NCBI GenBank assembly: GCA_002104935.1 | Contig: MCGT01000017.1 | Coordinates: forward strand, 434,001-498,000 | Reading direction: 5' to 3' | DNA from: Hesseltinella vesiculosa | Lineage: Eukaryota; Mucoromycota; Mucoromycetes; Mucorales; Cunninghamellaceae | Length of the DNA: 64,000 nt | Program-made: the position numbers and the translations under genes | In this document: in pieces, positions 55,720 through 64,000 of the stretch | How the letters are laid out: the number at the start of each line of letters is the position of its first letter | Numbering within the stretch: the stretch's first letter is position 1 | Notes under the pieces: model-generated | The model's input: the letters and a program-made list of their open reading frames with translations, nothing else | Database searches by the model: none | Told to the model about the DNA's origin: nothing

Positions 55720-57118
55720 CAATTTTTTTTTATCGAAAGGTTGTGGAAGAAGAAAAGCGCACAAACCGCTTGACCCCGATACAACTTAAATTTGTTGAAC
55801 TCAACGCATTACATCACGGGAACTTTTGGTGGCTGAATAGCACTCTTGCAGCCATAGTATCCCACTCACCAAGATCCATTTTCATGCCTGTAGAAGAGAA
55901 ATGACAATAAAGGCTTGGTCTCCGCATCCCTTTTTCAATTTGGGTTTTTTTTTTTTGACCTTGTATCACTGGGCTTACTTTATTCATAGCTTAAAAGACA
56001 TTGAGGATAATACAAAGTGCTTAAACTGCCAGTTTTATAATAAAAAGAAGGAGGAAAGGATGCGTGGAAACCCTGACGCAAAGACGCATTTTTTTTTGTT
56101 TGCTTTACTTTATTGGCTTACAGCAATGACTCTGTGAATAGAAAATGGCGGCGTGCAACTTTGTAACAGTTTGGAAATGGTGGCATAGACTTTGGACTTT
56201 TGCATTCGTTTTCATGCTGAGGGAAGTCTTCACTGATGATGGCGGCTTTGCTGCAAGTCTGGATTTGAAGGCCAAAGGCGGAGGTTGAATATGGCCAGCC
56301 GAATTCGATGTCTTCATTTTGAAAAAAAAAAAGAAAATGCTACATAGCACTTTTGAGTGATCAGATAGATCTGACGTTTTGTAGAGTTGCGGAAATGCAT
56401 GATTGATGATGGTGATTAAAATATCAGGGTGATCAGGAAAGATTGCCCAGCTAATTTTTCATCACTTTTGTTTTGAGACCTCCGATTCCTCAGCTAAAAA
56501 AAATTGAAAAATCGGCATTTTCACCAGGGGATCCCCAGGCGATATGATCAAAATCACAGTGCAAATTTGCTCCAGTAATTCACCTCAAATTTTGTGAACC
56601 AGTATAAATTGTTGATAAATGAACGTCCCAGACATTAGGTGGACTTCGTATATCTCTGCACGGCTCAAATAAAAGCCTGCCAGCCTCCCAAATGATGGTA
56701 GAAGTCCAGTAGGAGACGCGCTCATTTGTTCATTTTGGATTAGAACATAAACACGATTTTTTTTTTGCGTGATACTGCATGTACCGGAAGGAAACCAGCT
56801 CCGACACAGTCTGTCTGCCAAGCCTTGTCTGAAATTGACAGAAAAAAATCAGCTATGATAGAGTAAGGTCTGGGGTCGAGCAAGTTTTTAACTGTTGGAA
56901 GCATTGTTGAGACTCAAACCCTTGATGCCTTTGGTAACACTGTACGTGAAACCCCACATGTTCACTTGATTTTGTCACTCCACCTTGGAAGGCAGCTCAT
57001 TGGACGACCTTTGTGTGATTGGACAGAAAAGTTTATGCAGCTAAAAAAGGATTTTCTCACCAAAAAAGTTGGTTTTTTCAACTTTTTTCTTCTTGTTTTG
57101 AGATTATCGATCTTTTAT
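55720..57118. other. Intergenic with repeat copy
   Basis: 1.4 kb between the Reelin-domain gene start (-) and LDH start (+). The middle (56130-56720) is a repeat copy, listed separately. The rest has A/T runs and no supported gene; the two promoters must lie at the ends. Confidence 0.4.
56130..56720. repeat. Inverted-arm repeat copy, right half
   Basis: Shares with 35935-36640 a colinear series of blocks: TCATTTTGAAAAAAAAA, GCTACATAGCACTTTTGAG, GCGGAAATGCAT, CACAGTGCAAATTTGCTC and, at the end, CCCAAATGATGGTAGAAGTCC (compare CGCCAAATGATGGCGGAAATCC near 36605). The left arm seems lost. Confidence 0.6.
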
Positions 57119-58091
57119 ATGGCTCCAACAAAAATTGCAGTGATCGGTGCTGGTGCTGTGGGAGCTTCAATTGCGTATGCGCTGATGCTGAAAGATATGA
57201 CGTCTGAACTGTTGTTGGTGGACGTTGTGCCAGAAATTGTAAAGGGTCAAGCTATGGATCTGAGTGATGCTGCAGCTGTCTCATCCACCCTCGTCCATGC
57301 TGCCACTAACAAAGAAGCAGGCCAAGCTGATGTGATCATCGTCACTGCGGGAGCTAAGCAAAAGGAAGGAGAGCCTCGTACGGAAGTAAGGAAAAGAAAA
57401 ATCAATGACCAGAGCAACCTATTCATTCTGACTGGTATATCCCTTTGAAAAGCTGATTGGACGTAACTATAAAATATTGGAAAGTGTGATTGGAGCTATG
57501 AAGCCTATCAACAAAAATGCGGTGATGATTGTGGTATCGAACCCTTGCGACGTGTTGACAGCCATTGCCCAGAAACTCAGTGGTCTTCCCCAGAGTCAAG
57601 TGTTTGGTTCTGGTACGTACTTGGACTCCACTCGTCTTCGCCGTACGCTGGCGGGCGTGCTCAAAGTCAACGCCAGCTCTGTACACGCCTATGTGCTGGG
57701 AGAGCATGGAGATTCACAATTTATTGCCTGGGACGCAGCCAGTGTTGCTGGTAAACCACTGAATACTTTCCCTCAGATCCAAGCCTTGGACCGTGAGCAA
57801 GTCCAACGTGATATTGCCAACACAGCCTATGAAATCATCAAGCTGAAAGGTTCGACCTACTATGGTATTGGTGCCTGTGCAGCTGATCTTGCCGAGGCTG
57901 TCATCTTTGATCGACACCGTGTTTGTCCTCTGTCTGTGTTTGTCCCTCGCTTAGGCGCCGTGCTTTCCATGCCGGTCAAATTTGGGTACAAAGGCATTGA
58001 AGAAATCTATGAAATCCCTTTGAGCGCTCAGGAAGAGCAAAAATTACAGGAATCCGCGCAGGCCATGAAGGACATTCTGGCCTCCCTCTAA
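57119..58091 (+). CDS. L-lactate dehydrogenase
   Basis: NAD-dependent L-LDH that converts pyruvate to L-lactate. Two exons (57119-57385, 57453-58091) give 301 residues in frame. The Rossmann motif is VIGAGAVGASIAYA. The substrate-specificity loop reads AGAKQKEGEPRTEL, with Gln where malate dehydrogenases have Arg, so lactate/pyruvate use is likely. VSNPCDVLT, GSGTYLDSTRLR and the catalytic His in LGEHGDSQ are intact. Fungal L-LDH of this bacterial-like form is typical of Mucorales and sparse elsewhere. Upstream in-frame codons exist, but the ATG at 57119 gives the standard N-terminus MAPTKIAVIGAG. Confidence 0.95.
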
Positions 58092-58316
58092 AACTCCTTC
58101 TCGTCATTTCAATAAAAACCGTACAGGGGAAACCTTTTTTTATTGTTTGAAACAAGGAGGTTGCCATTCTCAAAACTTTTTTTTTTCCGCCTGCAAAAAA
58201 AAAAAAAAGAAGAATTGAACCTCCACCCTTGTTTTCTAGTTTTTTATTCTTTCTCTACATTTTTTCTTCCCTTCTTGATCCATTGTTTAATTATTATTAA
58301 TATTACTGGTAACAAG

Positions 58317-60542
58317 ATGAGTTCTGTATCATCTGTCGAAGGCAGCGAACGAGATAGACGTATGAGCCTACAAGATCCCTCGTCGCGGAAATCCGATCTC
58401 AGTTCGTTGGACACAAACACGACGTGCATGACCACAACAACCTCCATAACCATGTCCACTGCGGCAACCTCCATTGATACCTCCCGCCCTGGTCTGTTCC
58501 CAGCTCGTGGCGACACCGATGCTTGGAGTGTTGCCGCTACCATTGACGACCAAGAATCCGTCCTCAGCACCAACACTCAAAAAAGTCGGCAACTTTATTT
58601 TGAAGACCCACCCCATGAAACGACATTGTACACCTCCAGCTCCACCGGTAGCGGATTAGCCATGCCAAACACAACCTCAAGACCCATGTCGGGATCAGGA
58701 TTGCTGGATGACGATGACAATGGCAGCCAAGCCGAGTTAAGATCGCTAACGTCCCGCTCCTTGGTCGCCGAATACGGAGATCGCACCACGGATGGCTTCA
58801 CCAGCGATATCAGCCTTGTCAACGAAGACGACGATGATCCCCTGAATGACGAAGAGCACCACCTTCACTTTGCGCCTGACCGATCACCAACCTCCTCCTT
58901 AGTCACCCATGCCGACCCCTTTCACAACCATCTATTTAACTCGTCCTTTTATCAACGGCAGCAGCAGCAGCAGCAGCAGCGAAGACGTAGCAGTGGTGGC
59001 CAACGACCAGCGTCTTTAAATAGTGGGGTGTCCTCTCCCACACCTCAATCTGCTTCCTATCCGCACGTTGCACCCCCTTCACCTTCCATCATACAGCTTG
59101 ACGCCAATGCCTCTTCTTCTTCTTTACCACCTGACTCTAGCCATACTGCCAGCGCAAACAAACAGTCGCAGACTGGACCTGGTTCTCCTTGCCATGACCA
59201 ATTTTCCCAAGGCAAGTCTTCGAACACCTCGTCACGCCACCTCCAACGCCATCAAGAAGACGATGACGATCCTTATCAGTCTATCAATGTCGCTGTGGAC
59301 GACGCTATCCGTGCACCTACGGAGCCTGAGCCCAGCATTGCCTCCCTTCACCATCGTCTCCACCAACTGCATCCTTCCTCATCTTCGTCCTCGTCAAATT
59401 CTATCGATATGGACAGCCATCATCATCATCGTCGTCATCATCATCACCTCGATATGCCGCCGACTTCACTCGACCCGCTCGATATCGTCCTGGCACCTCC
59501 ACAAGAGCCCACCAGCGGAGAGACCCACCGTCGCCATCATCATCACCATCACTATCAACATCACCGTGCCCTTCCTCATGACAGCAGTACTGATCAACAA
59601 CATTACGAGCGCCTCTTGGAAGAGAATGCCATTTTGATGGAGCAACTCCAGCGCCTTGAGCTCACCACCAAGCACCAGCAAGAGATCATTGCCAGCTTAC
59701 AATCGCACCATGAGCCCCTCTTGGAGTTGTCATCTGATCGCCTGGATTCCACCAGCTTGGCGCAGCAGCTGGTACAGTGGGCAGAACTGCTTTCCATCTT
59801 CACTCGCCAGTGGACCGACCACCTTGATCAGCAGCAACGAGTCGAGAAAGACCTGGTACAGCATATGCTCGAGTATTTCTTGCATGTGCTCCCCTTTGGA
59901 ACTGACAACCAAGTGCTCCTGAACACGGCTTACCGAGACCAGCTGGGCCGCTTTCAAAAGACCCTTGGCCCCACTTTTGCCAAATGGTATCGCCAGCAAA
60001 CCGTCCAATCGTTGGCCCGAAATCCAGCCTCCCGCGACTATCTGCAAGCCGTCCGCATGCTCATCACTCAGCATGTTACCCGCGTGCTCAACGTCTCCGA
60101 CCCCACAACCCTAACTGCCTCGACTGAATGGCAACACCTGCTTAATCACTGTACCCGCTTGTCCCTGGAATTGCACGGAGGTGATCGCGATGTCATGATC
60201 CGCGATGTCTCACCTGGTGACCTTTACGACGAAAATACCATGGCCGTCCTCGACGATTTATTGCTGTCCCGTTCACCTCTCCTTGCCCTTGATGCCACCC
60301 CTCAGCCAGAGTCATCTACCCCATCTCATCGTCTGCTCGCATCGCCATCTGTATCCCCAACTGAATCGCTTTCCCAAACTGTGCCTGCCTCCACCGTCAC
60401 CACGGCTGGCTCCTCGTCTTTGGCTGAAGCTGCCTTGCCGTCTCACCCCACACGTCTTCAGTATGTCAAAACCATGATCTCTCCCATCTTTATGGATGAA
60501 AACGAAACTGTCTTGTTACCTGCCCGCGTCACCCTCGTCTAA
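58317..60542 (+). CDS. Large low-complexity protein with helical C-terminal region, unknown function
   Basis: A single-exon gene of 741 residues starting at ATG 58317. I do not recognise a family. The N-terminal 440 residues are Ser/Thr-, Asp-, Gln- and His-rich with a seven-Gln run (CAG repeat) and several His clusters. A coiled coil is likely around YERLLEENAILMEQLQRLEL. After it, residues of about 510-640 form a non-repetitive, helix-rich segment (LLSIFTRQWTDHLDQQQ, LEYFLHVLPFGTDNQVLL, FAKWYRQQTVQSLARNP) that looks like a folded domain. The last part is again Ser/Pro-rich and ends VLLPARVTLV. Codon use looks normal, so it is probably a real gene. Confidence 0.75.
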   Translation: MSSVSSVEGSERDRRMSLQDPSSRKSDLSSLDTNTTCMTTTTSITMSTAATSIDTSRPGLFPARGDTDAWSVAATIDDQESVLSTNTQKSRQLYFEDPPHETTLYTSSSTGSGLAMPNTTSRPMSGSGLLDDDDNGSQAELRSLTSRSLVAEYGDRTTDGFTSDISLVNEDDDDPLNDEEHHLHFAPDRSPTSSLVTHADPFHNHLFNSSFYQRQQQQQQQRRRSSGGQRPASLNSGVSSPTPQSASYPHVAPPSPSIIQLDANASSSSLPPDSSHTASANKQSQTGPGSPCHDQFSQGKSSNTSSRHLQRHQEDDDDPYQSINVAVDDAIRAPTEPEPSIASLHHRLHQLHPSSSSSSSNSIDMDSHHHHRRHHHHLDMPPTSLDPLDIVLAPPQEPTSGETHRRHHHHHHYQHHRALPHDSSTDQQHYERLLEENAILMEQLQRLELTTKHQQEIIASLQSHHEPLLELSSDRLDSTSLAQQLVQWAELLSIFTRQWTDHLDQQQRVEKDLVQHMLEYFLHVLPFGTDNQVLLNTAYRDQLGRFQKTLGPTFAKWYRQQTVQSLARNPASRDYLQAVRMLITQHVTRVLNVSDPTTLTASTEWQHLLNHCTRLSLELHGGDRDVMIRDVSPGDLYDENTMAVLDDLLLSRSPLLALDATPQPESSTPSHRLLASPSVSPTESLSQTVPASTVTTAGSSSLAEAALPSHPTRLQYVKTMISPIFMDENETVLLPARVTLV
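58959..58979 (+). repeat. CAG trinucleotide repeat (7 units)
   Basis: Encodes seven Gln in the low-complexity half of the gene at 58317-60542. Length may vary between strains. Confidence 0.85.
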
Positions 60543-60773
60543 TTGTTCCTTAGCATAGTAGGACACTAGTAGCGTGCCGCCCTTTTTGTAGTTTTAATAT
60601 TTGTTTGTACCTTTTCAAGAGAGCGCAACAGTAAACCTCGTTTACAATATAGTGGATGGAGGGACAATGGGAATGCACATATTTTAATTCAATTACAAAA
60701 CTAAATTGCTTGTAAGAAATGCCAAGATGAAAACGAAAAAATAAAAATAAAAAAAAGAGGGACAAAGACGCTG

Positions 60774-61667
60774 TTAGACAATACCCCAAAGGTCTTCAAC
60801 AGCACAGGCAATTTTGCCACAAGCAACGGAAGCAGACAAGGAATAATCAGATACGCTGATCTTCTCGTCTACATAGGCATCTGCAAAATCATCAGTACCG
60901 TGCGCCATAGAACCAATAGCCACGACAATGTTCTTGTCGCTGGGAATCGTCGGCACGTATTCTGACAGCTTGACGGTCGGGGCATCCCATGAAAGAGCTA
61001 CAAAGCCAAACGTAAATTTGTGGTCCAGGTCAACAGGGACAACTGGGTGAACTTACCGATTTTATGGCTGTTGGTGGGAAGGTACTTTGTAATTGGATTT
61101 TCGATCACTCGCAACAGCTTTTCTTGGCCATTGACAGCGCGGATACTAAGCTTATGCAGCAATTGCACTGAAAGATGGTGTGAGCTGCCAACAGCATTTC
61201 CTTTTTCTTTTTCGGCTCTCACCCATCAAACCAGCAAAGCGTTTAAAGGTACGAGGAATACGAATGTGAGGGTTGACTTCGATCAAGACATTCTTTTGGG
61301 TATGAATATAAACTTGGAGCAAGCCAGCCTTATTGAGAGGGCTGTCGAGCAATGTCAAGAGGCATTGGTGTGTGATGTCTGGCCGCGCTTCGTATGTTTC
61401 CCGGCCAGTCTTTTTCAATATATGCAGGTGATCATCGACATTGAGCAACTGGTAAGTGCCTTCGGTCTTCTTTCCGATTTTAAGTGTTTCCAGTGTCGCA
61501 CCTTCGAGAATGACAATGAGGCGCCGAGCGTTTTCTTTCTCGATCAGTGTCTTTGGCACCTTGGGTGCTTGAGGTACCATGTGCACATCCACATTTTCGC
61601 GCACAGCCCCCACTCGAATTCGTTTGGCTTGTGCGCCAGCATCGTCATTGGTTTCTCGTTTGGACAT
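60774..61667 (-). CDS. EMG1: EMG1/NEP1 18S rRNA pseudouridine methyltransferase
   Basis: A SPOUT-class methyltransferase needed for 40S ribosome assembly, methylating a hypermodified pseudouridine of 18S rRNA in the nucleolus. Exons 61223-61667, 61057-61167 and 60774-60997 give 259 residues in frame. Motifs include [72 protein letters not shown] and the SAM-binding end [10 protein letters not shown] and [17 protein letters not shown]. The N-terminal 40 residues are polar. ATG at 61665-61667; it shares a 180-bp divergent promoter with the ankyrin gene. Confidence 0.95.
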
Positions 61668-61847
61668 GATCGAACAAAAAGCAGTGGAGAAGAAAAGAAA
61701 GAAAAAAAAAAGCAAGTGCGCAGGCTTCCTTTTACAGCCGCAAAGTGGCTTGGGCTTCAAATTTCGTACTTAATCAAGCAATTCGTCGCTTTTTTTTTTC
61801 TTTCTTGTTGACACAACCTCGATACCTGTTCTTGCTGAAATACACCA
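61668..61847. promoter_or_regulatory. Short divergent promoter, EMG1 (-) and ankyrin gene (+)
   Basis: Only 180 bp separate the two start codons, so the genes likely share a bidirectional promoter. Contains A/T tracts and no clear TATA box. Confidence 0.4.
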
Positions 61848-62693
61848 ATGAATGCCAGCAAGCGACTGTTGAGCGACGATGTTTGGGGTGGATTTGCTTC
61901 TGATTCAACCAGCGATTCGGACAGTTGCGATGAAATGGCCCAAGGCCCTCGTTTGCCTCAGGCTCCAGTTACCCCTGCTCTTGCCCCTCCATTGAAGAAA
62001 CACAAACCTGATGCCAGGTCATGCACAACACTTTTATCTCTACCACACGAACTGCTTTGTCAGATATTTATCTATGCCAGCAATCCGGCGTTGCCAATTG
62101 TCTGCCGCCAGCTCATGTACCACTTGTACGCCTGTCACGACAGCACCAAGCTGCTCTGGCTACTTCATCGATTCGATGATGATCCAGAGCAGGCTCTGCT
62201 TCGTGGTGCTCAATTCCGGTTCTTTACTCATGCCCTCTTACAGCGCTTGGATCGATGGTACCAGAAACAGGGTCATGGCGCTCCTGTACCATTCAATAAC
62301 AAAGTGCTGCCTGCTCATCTTTTTGCGCCTGTGGACGCAGCTCGCCAGGCCGACAATCATCGTCTATTGAAGAGTCTCTTGGAACGAGGTGCCTCGGCAA
62401 GCCGGCCGAATAACTATCCGCTGATCAAGAGTGCGCAGCAAGGCGATCAGGCAAACGTACAGCTGCTCGTGGCTCATGGTGCCAACCCTTCTGCTCGCAA
62501 CAACTTGGCTCTCCGCCTCTGTGCCACACGCAATAACAAATCGTTGGTGCTTTATCTCTTGGACACATTGAAGGTCCAGCCTGATGCCGATACCCTCAAA
62601 GCCTGTGCTCAACGCGAATTATGGGACATGGTGCAGATCTTGATGGATCACGGCGCCGTCCCTGACATGAACACCGTCAACTTTAGCTTCTAG
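61848..62693 (+). CDS. F-box-like and ankyrin-repeat protein
   Basis: A 281-residue, single-exon protein. After a polar N-terminus, an F-box-like helix set (LLSLPHELLCQIFIYASNPA) suggests an SCF-type link to ubiquitin ligase. The C-terminal half has ankyrin-like repeats: LLKSLLERGASASRPNNYPL, DQANVQLLVAHGANPSARNN, LALRLCATRNNKSLVLYLLD and a last MVQILMDHGAVPDMN. Such pairs usually recruit substrates through the repeats. Partner and target are unknown. Start at ATG 61848. Confidence 0.75.
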   Translation: MNASKRLLSDDVWGGFASDSTSDSDSCDEMAQGPRLPQAPVTPALAPPLKKHKPDARSCTTLLSLPHELLCQIFIYASNPALPIVCRQLMYHLYACHDSTKLLWLLHRFDDDPEQALLRGAQFRFFTHALLQRLDRWYQKQGHGAPVPFNNKVLPAHLFAPVDAARQADNHRLLKSLLERGASASRPNNYPLIKSAQQGDQANVQLLVAHGANPSARNNLALRLCATRNNKSLVLYLLDTLKVQPDADTLKACAQRELWDMVQILMDHGAVPDMNTVNFSF

Positions 62694-62909
62694 AAATTAG
62701 CAGCAATCACTATACCACTCTCTTCCAGTAACCACCTCCAATATTTAACGGAGGAACAAATGAGCATACTGCACTGTAAGTCAGCATCAATTAAAATCAT
62801 ATGCACTCTTTCCAGAAAGTGAACTCGCCTAATGGTGAGAACAAAATTCATATTGCACGAAAATAAATTCGCCCCAGTGGAAAATCAAATTCACCTGACG
62901 GCTGACAAA
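62694..62909. other. 3' flank, no gene seen
   Basis: Short AT-rich stretch after the ankyrin gene, before the inverted duplication. Confidence 0.4.
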
Positions 62910-63033
62910 GCTACCAATCCATTTTACCTTTAGCTTATTGTGGAAATAGTGACAAAGGCGAGGTCGTTTTCGTTTGGCTCGACCTGTTGAGATGATTCGG
63001 GCGACGATATTTTTGTCTTGGGAAACGGTTCGA
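62910..63033 (-). repeat. Left arm of inverted duplication
   Basis: 124 bp that pair, as reverse complement, with 63318-63443 at roughly 95% identity by eye. It differs by single-base changes and single-base indels, which shift any reading frame relative to the right arm. Confidence 0.85.
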
Positions 63034-63317
63034 TTACTCTTTTTCACAGAAAAAAAAAAAAAAAAATCGCATGTACGCAGTCTTTGGTCTTCGTTGGCCC
63101 ATCCGTACGCCGACGATCCATCAGAGCCCTCTACCAAGTAGCTTAGCAATATTACGAAAAACACCATGCTATCGAGCGGACGACTGACGAGAGAACCATG
63201 GTGATTGGCAACAACAACGAGCGGCAGTTTAACATTGTGGCCAAGGCACTTGACGACTTGCCTAGTGTCGCCTGGGCAAGGGCATTCTCATCTCTTAGTC
63301 GTCATCTGAAGAAATTC
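63034..63317. other. 284-bp loop between inverted arms
   Basis: Contains an A-run (63051-63066) and a short open frame from 63198. It is possibly the upstream part of a small spliced gene ending in the right arm; not resolved. Confidence 0.3.
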
Positions 63318-63443
63318 TCGAACCGTTTCCCAAGAGAAAAATATCGTCGCCCGAATCATCTCAACAGGTCGAGCCAAATGAAAACGACCTCGCCTCTGTC
63401 ACTGATTTCCACAATAAGCTAAAAGGTAAAATGGATTGGTAGC
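63318..63443 (+). repeat. Right arm of inverted duplication
   Basis: Reads on + as a possible coding end: EPFPKRKISSPESSQQVEP and, just after, NDLASVTDFHNKLKGKMDW then stop (TAG 63440-63442), preceded by an acceptor-like CATCTCTTAG at 63300. I do not recognise the protein. The left arm carries the same segment with a one-base loss, so the right arm may be the original. Confidence 0.7.
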
Positions 63444-63675
63444 GTAGCCTCGATCAAGCGCATGACTGTGTCAACGCTTCTCCGTTAAAACTGGTTTACG
63501 ATCATTCTATTATCTTCACAAGAAATAAATACAGATCACAGCCATGCGAATGTCGCGAGTGTTGTTGGTGTTGTAGGCGTTCTTAGCATCTGATTTGTCA
63601 ACCATCAGGTGAATTTATTTTTCGTGTAACATGAATTTGCTATTTACTTTCCAGAGAAAGTGTAAACGTATCAAA

Positions 63676-64000
63676 TCATTGGTATCGGCGGCGTTGACGA
63701 CGAGGAGGGCTCAGAGAGCCAGAGCTTGAAGAATAAGAGCGGCGGCGGCTGACAGATCTAGAACTAGACGATGCTCTGGAGCGAGACCGACCACGGCGGG
63801 AAGGCAATCTGGATCGTGACGAGGAGGGTGAACGTCCACGACGATGAGGTGATCTAGATCGGGAAGATGACAAGGACCGAGAACGGCTGCGGCGATGATG
63901 CGATCTGGCCCGATCTGATGGTGGTGAGCGGCCCCGCTGGCGGCGAGGTGAAGGCGAGCGAGAAGAGAGAGAGCTAGATCTACTACGACGGAGAGGTGTT
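63676..64000 (-). CDS. Arg/Ser-rich (SR) protein, C-terminal part (5' end outside window)
   Basis: A frame open from the right edge to TGA at 63676-63678 encodes almost only Arg, Ser and Pro in RS dipeptides (SRSRSPHRRGRSPSSS, RSVSRRRSYSSSS), ending SPPRRQRRRYQ. This is the RS domain of a splicing-related protein, but the RNA-binding or other domain that would name it lies outside the window. It could be an SR splicing factor, RNPS1, SRRM1 or a cyclophilin-type protein. Confidence 0.8.
   Translation of the reverse strand, partial: TPLRRSRSSSLSSRSPSPRRQRGRSPPSDRARSHHRRSRSRSLSSSRSRSPHRRGRSPSSSRSRLPSRRGRSRSRASSSSRSVSRRRSYSSSSGSLSPPRRQRRRYQ

Noticed and set aside
59023..59637. 204-codon + strand frame
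   Set aside because: Frame-shifted reading of the low-complexity region of the gene at 58317-60542.
62829..63167. 112-codon frame on - through the left inverted arm
   Set aside because: Crosses a poly-A run and reads the arm in a frame different from the likely coding one.
1..64000. tRNA, rRNA and CRISPR arrays
   Set aside because: No cloverleaf with a GTTCGAATCC-type arm, no rRNA-like stretch and no regularly spaced repeats were seen by eye.

Overview
This window looks like nuclear DNA of an early-diverging filamentous fungus, most likely Mucoromycota (Mucorales-like). The genes are split by many short introns (about 45-100 nt), intergenic spacers are short and rich in A/T runs, and the gene set is fungal: class I-III-type chitin synthase, Zn2Cys6 factor, secretory lipase, fungal-style hexose transporter. 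It also has genes absent from yeast but kept in basal fungi (WDR7-like protein, L-lactate dehydrogenase, ZGRF1-type helicase, AGGF1-like and LENG1-like proteins). The phylum call is inference. No rRNA, tRNA or CRISPR was recognised.

Layout: 1-5.9 kb holds the 3' end of ALG8, a sugar transporter and a secretory lipase, all on +. 6.1-11.8 kb is transposon territory: a Ty3/gypsy element with 80-bp LTRs, its target-site duplication and one reading-frame break, sitting inside an older inverted-arm repeat. 11.8-14.5 kb has no confident gene. 14.5-18.3 kb has a glycogen-targeting PP1 subunit and a TALE homeobox gene, both on -. 18.6-21.3 kb has exosome subunit RRP41 and a FIST-domain protein on +. 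21.4-31.2 kb has a 21-exon WDR7-like gene and a CRT10-like WD protein on -, separated by an apparently intact Tc1/mariner transposon. 33.3-34.8 kb has a factor with two Zn2Cys6 clusters. 36.9-40.5 kb has LENG1-like and FHA/G-patch genes on + and a SAP30BP/HCNGP gene on -. 40.6-49.6 kb has chitin synthase and a ZGRF1-like helicase on -. 49.6-53.1 kb is repeat-rich, with a LINE fragment nested in a repeat. 53.1-64 kb has a TMEM184-like protein, a Reelin-domain membrane protein, L-LDH, a large low-complexity protein of unknown function, EMG1, an F-box-like/ankyrin protein, an inverted duplication and the end of an SR-rich protein.

The genes do not form one pathway. Loose themes are cell envelope and glycosylation (ALG8, chitin synthase), carbon metabolism (hexose transporter, glycogen-PP1 subunit, LDH, lipase), RNA processing and ribosome assembly (RRP41, EMG1, SAP30BP, LENG1, AGGF1-like, SR-rich), genome maintenance and nucleotide control (ZGRF1, CRT10-like) and V-ATPase/endomembrane function (WDR7-like).

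I did not find a clearly new multi-gene system. The most unusual signals are two GC-AG introns in neighbouring genes, an ATG-only coding exon in RRP41, 80-bp LTRs, a dispersed long-inverted-arm repeat family used as a landing site by two other transposons, a tandem double zinc-cluster factor, a sugar transporter with a long acidic central loop, and a roughly 125-bp inverted duplication around 63 kb. Exon boundaries were worked out by hand from splice signals and family conservation, not from transcripts.
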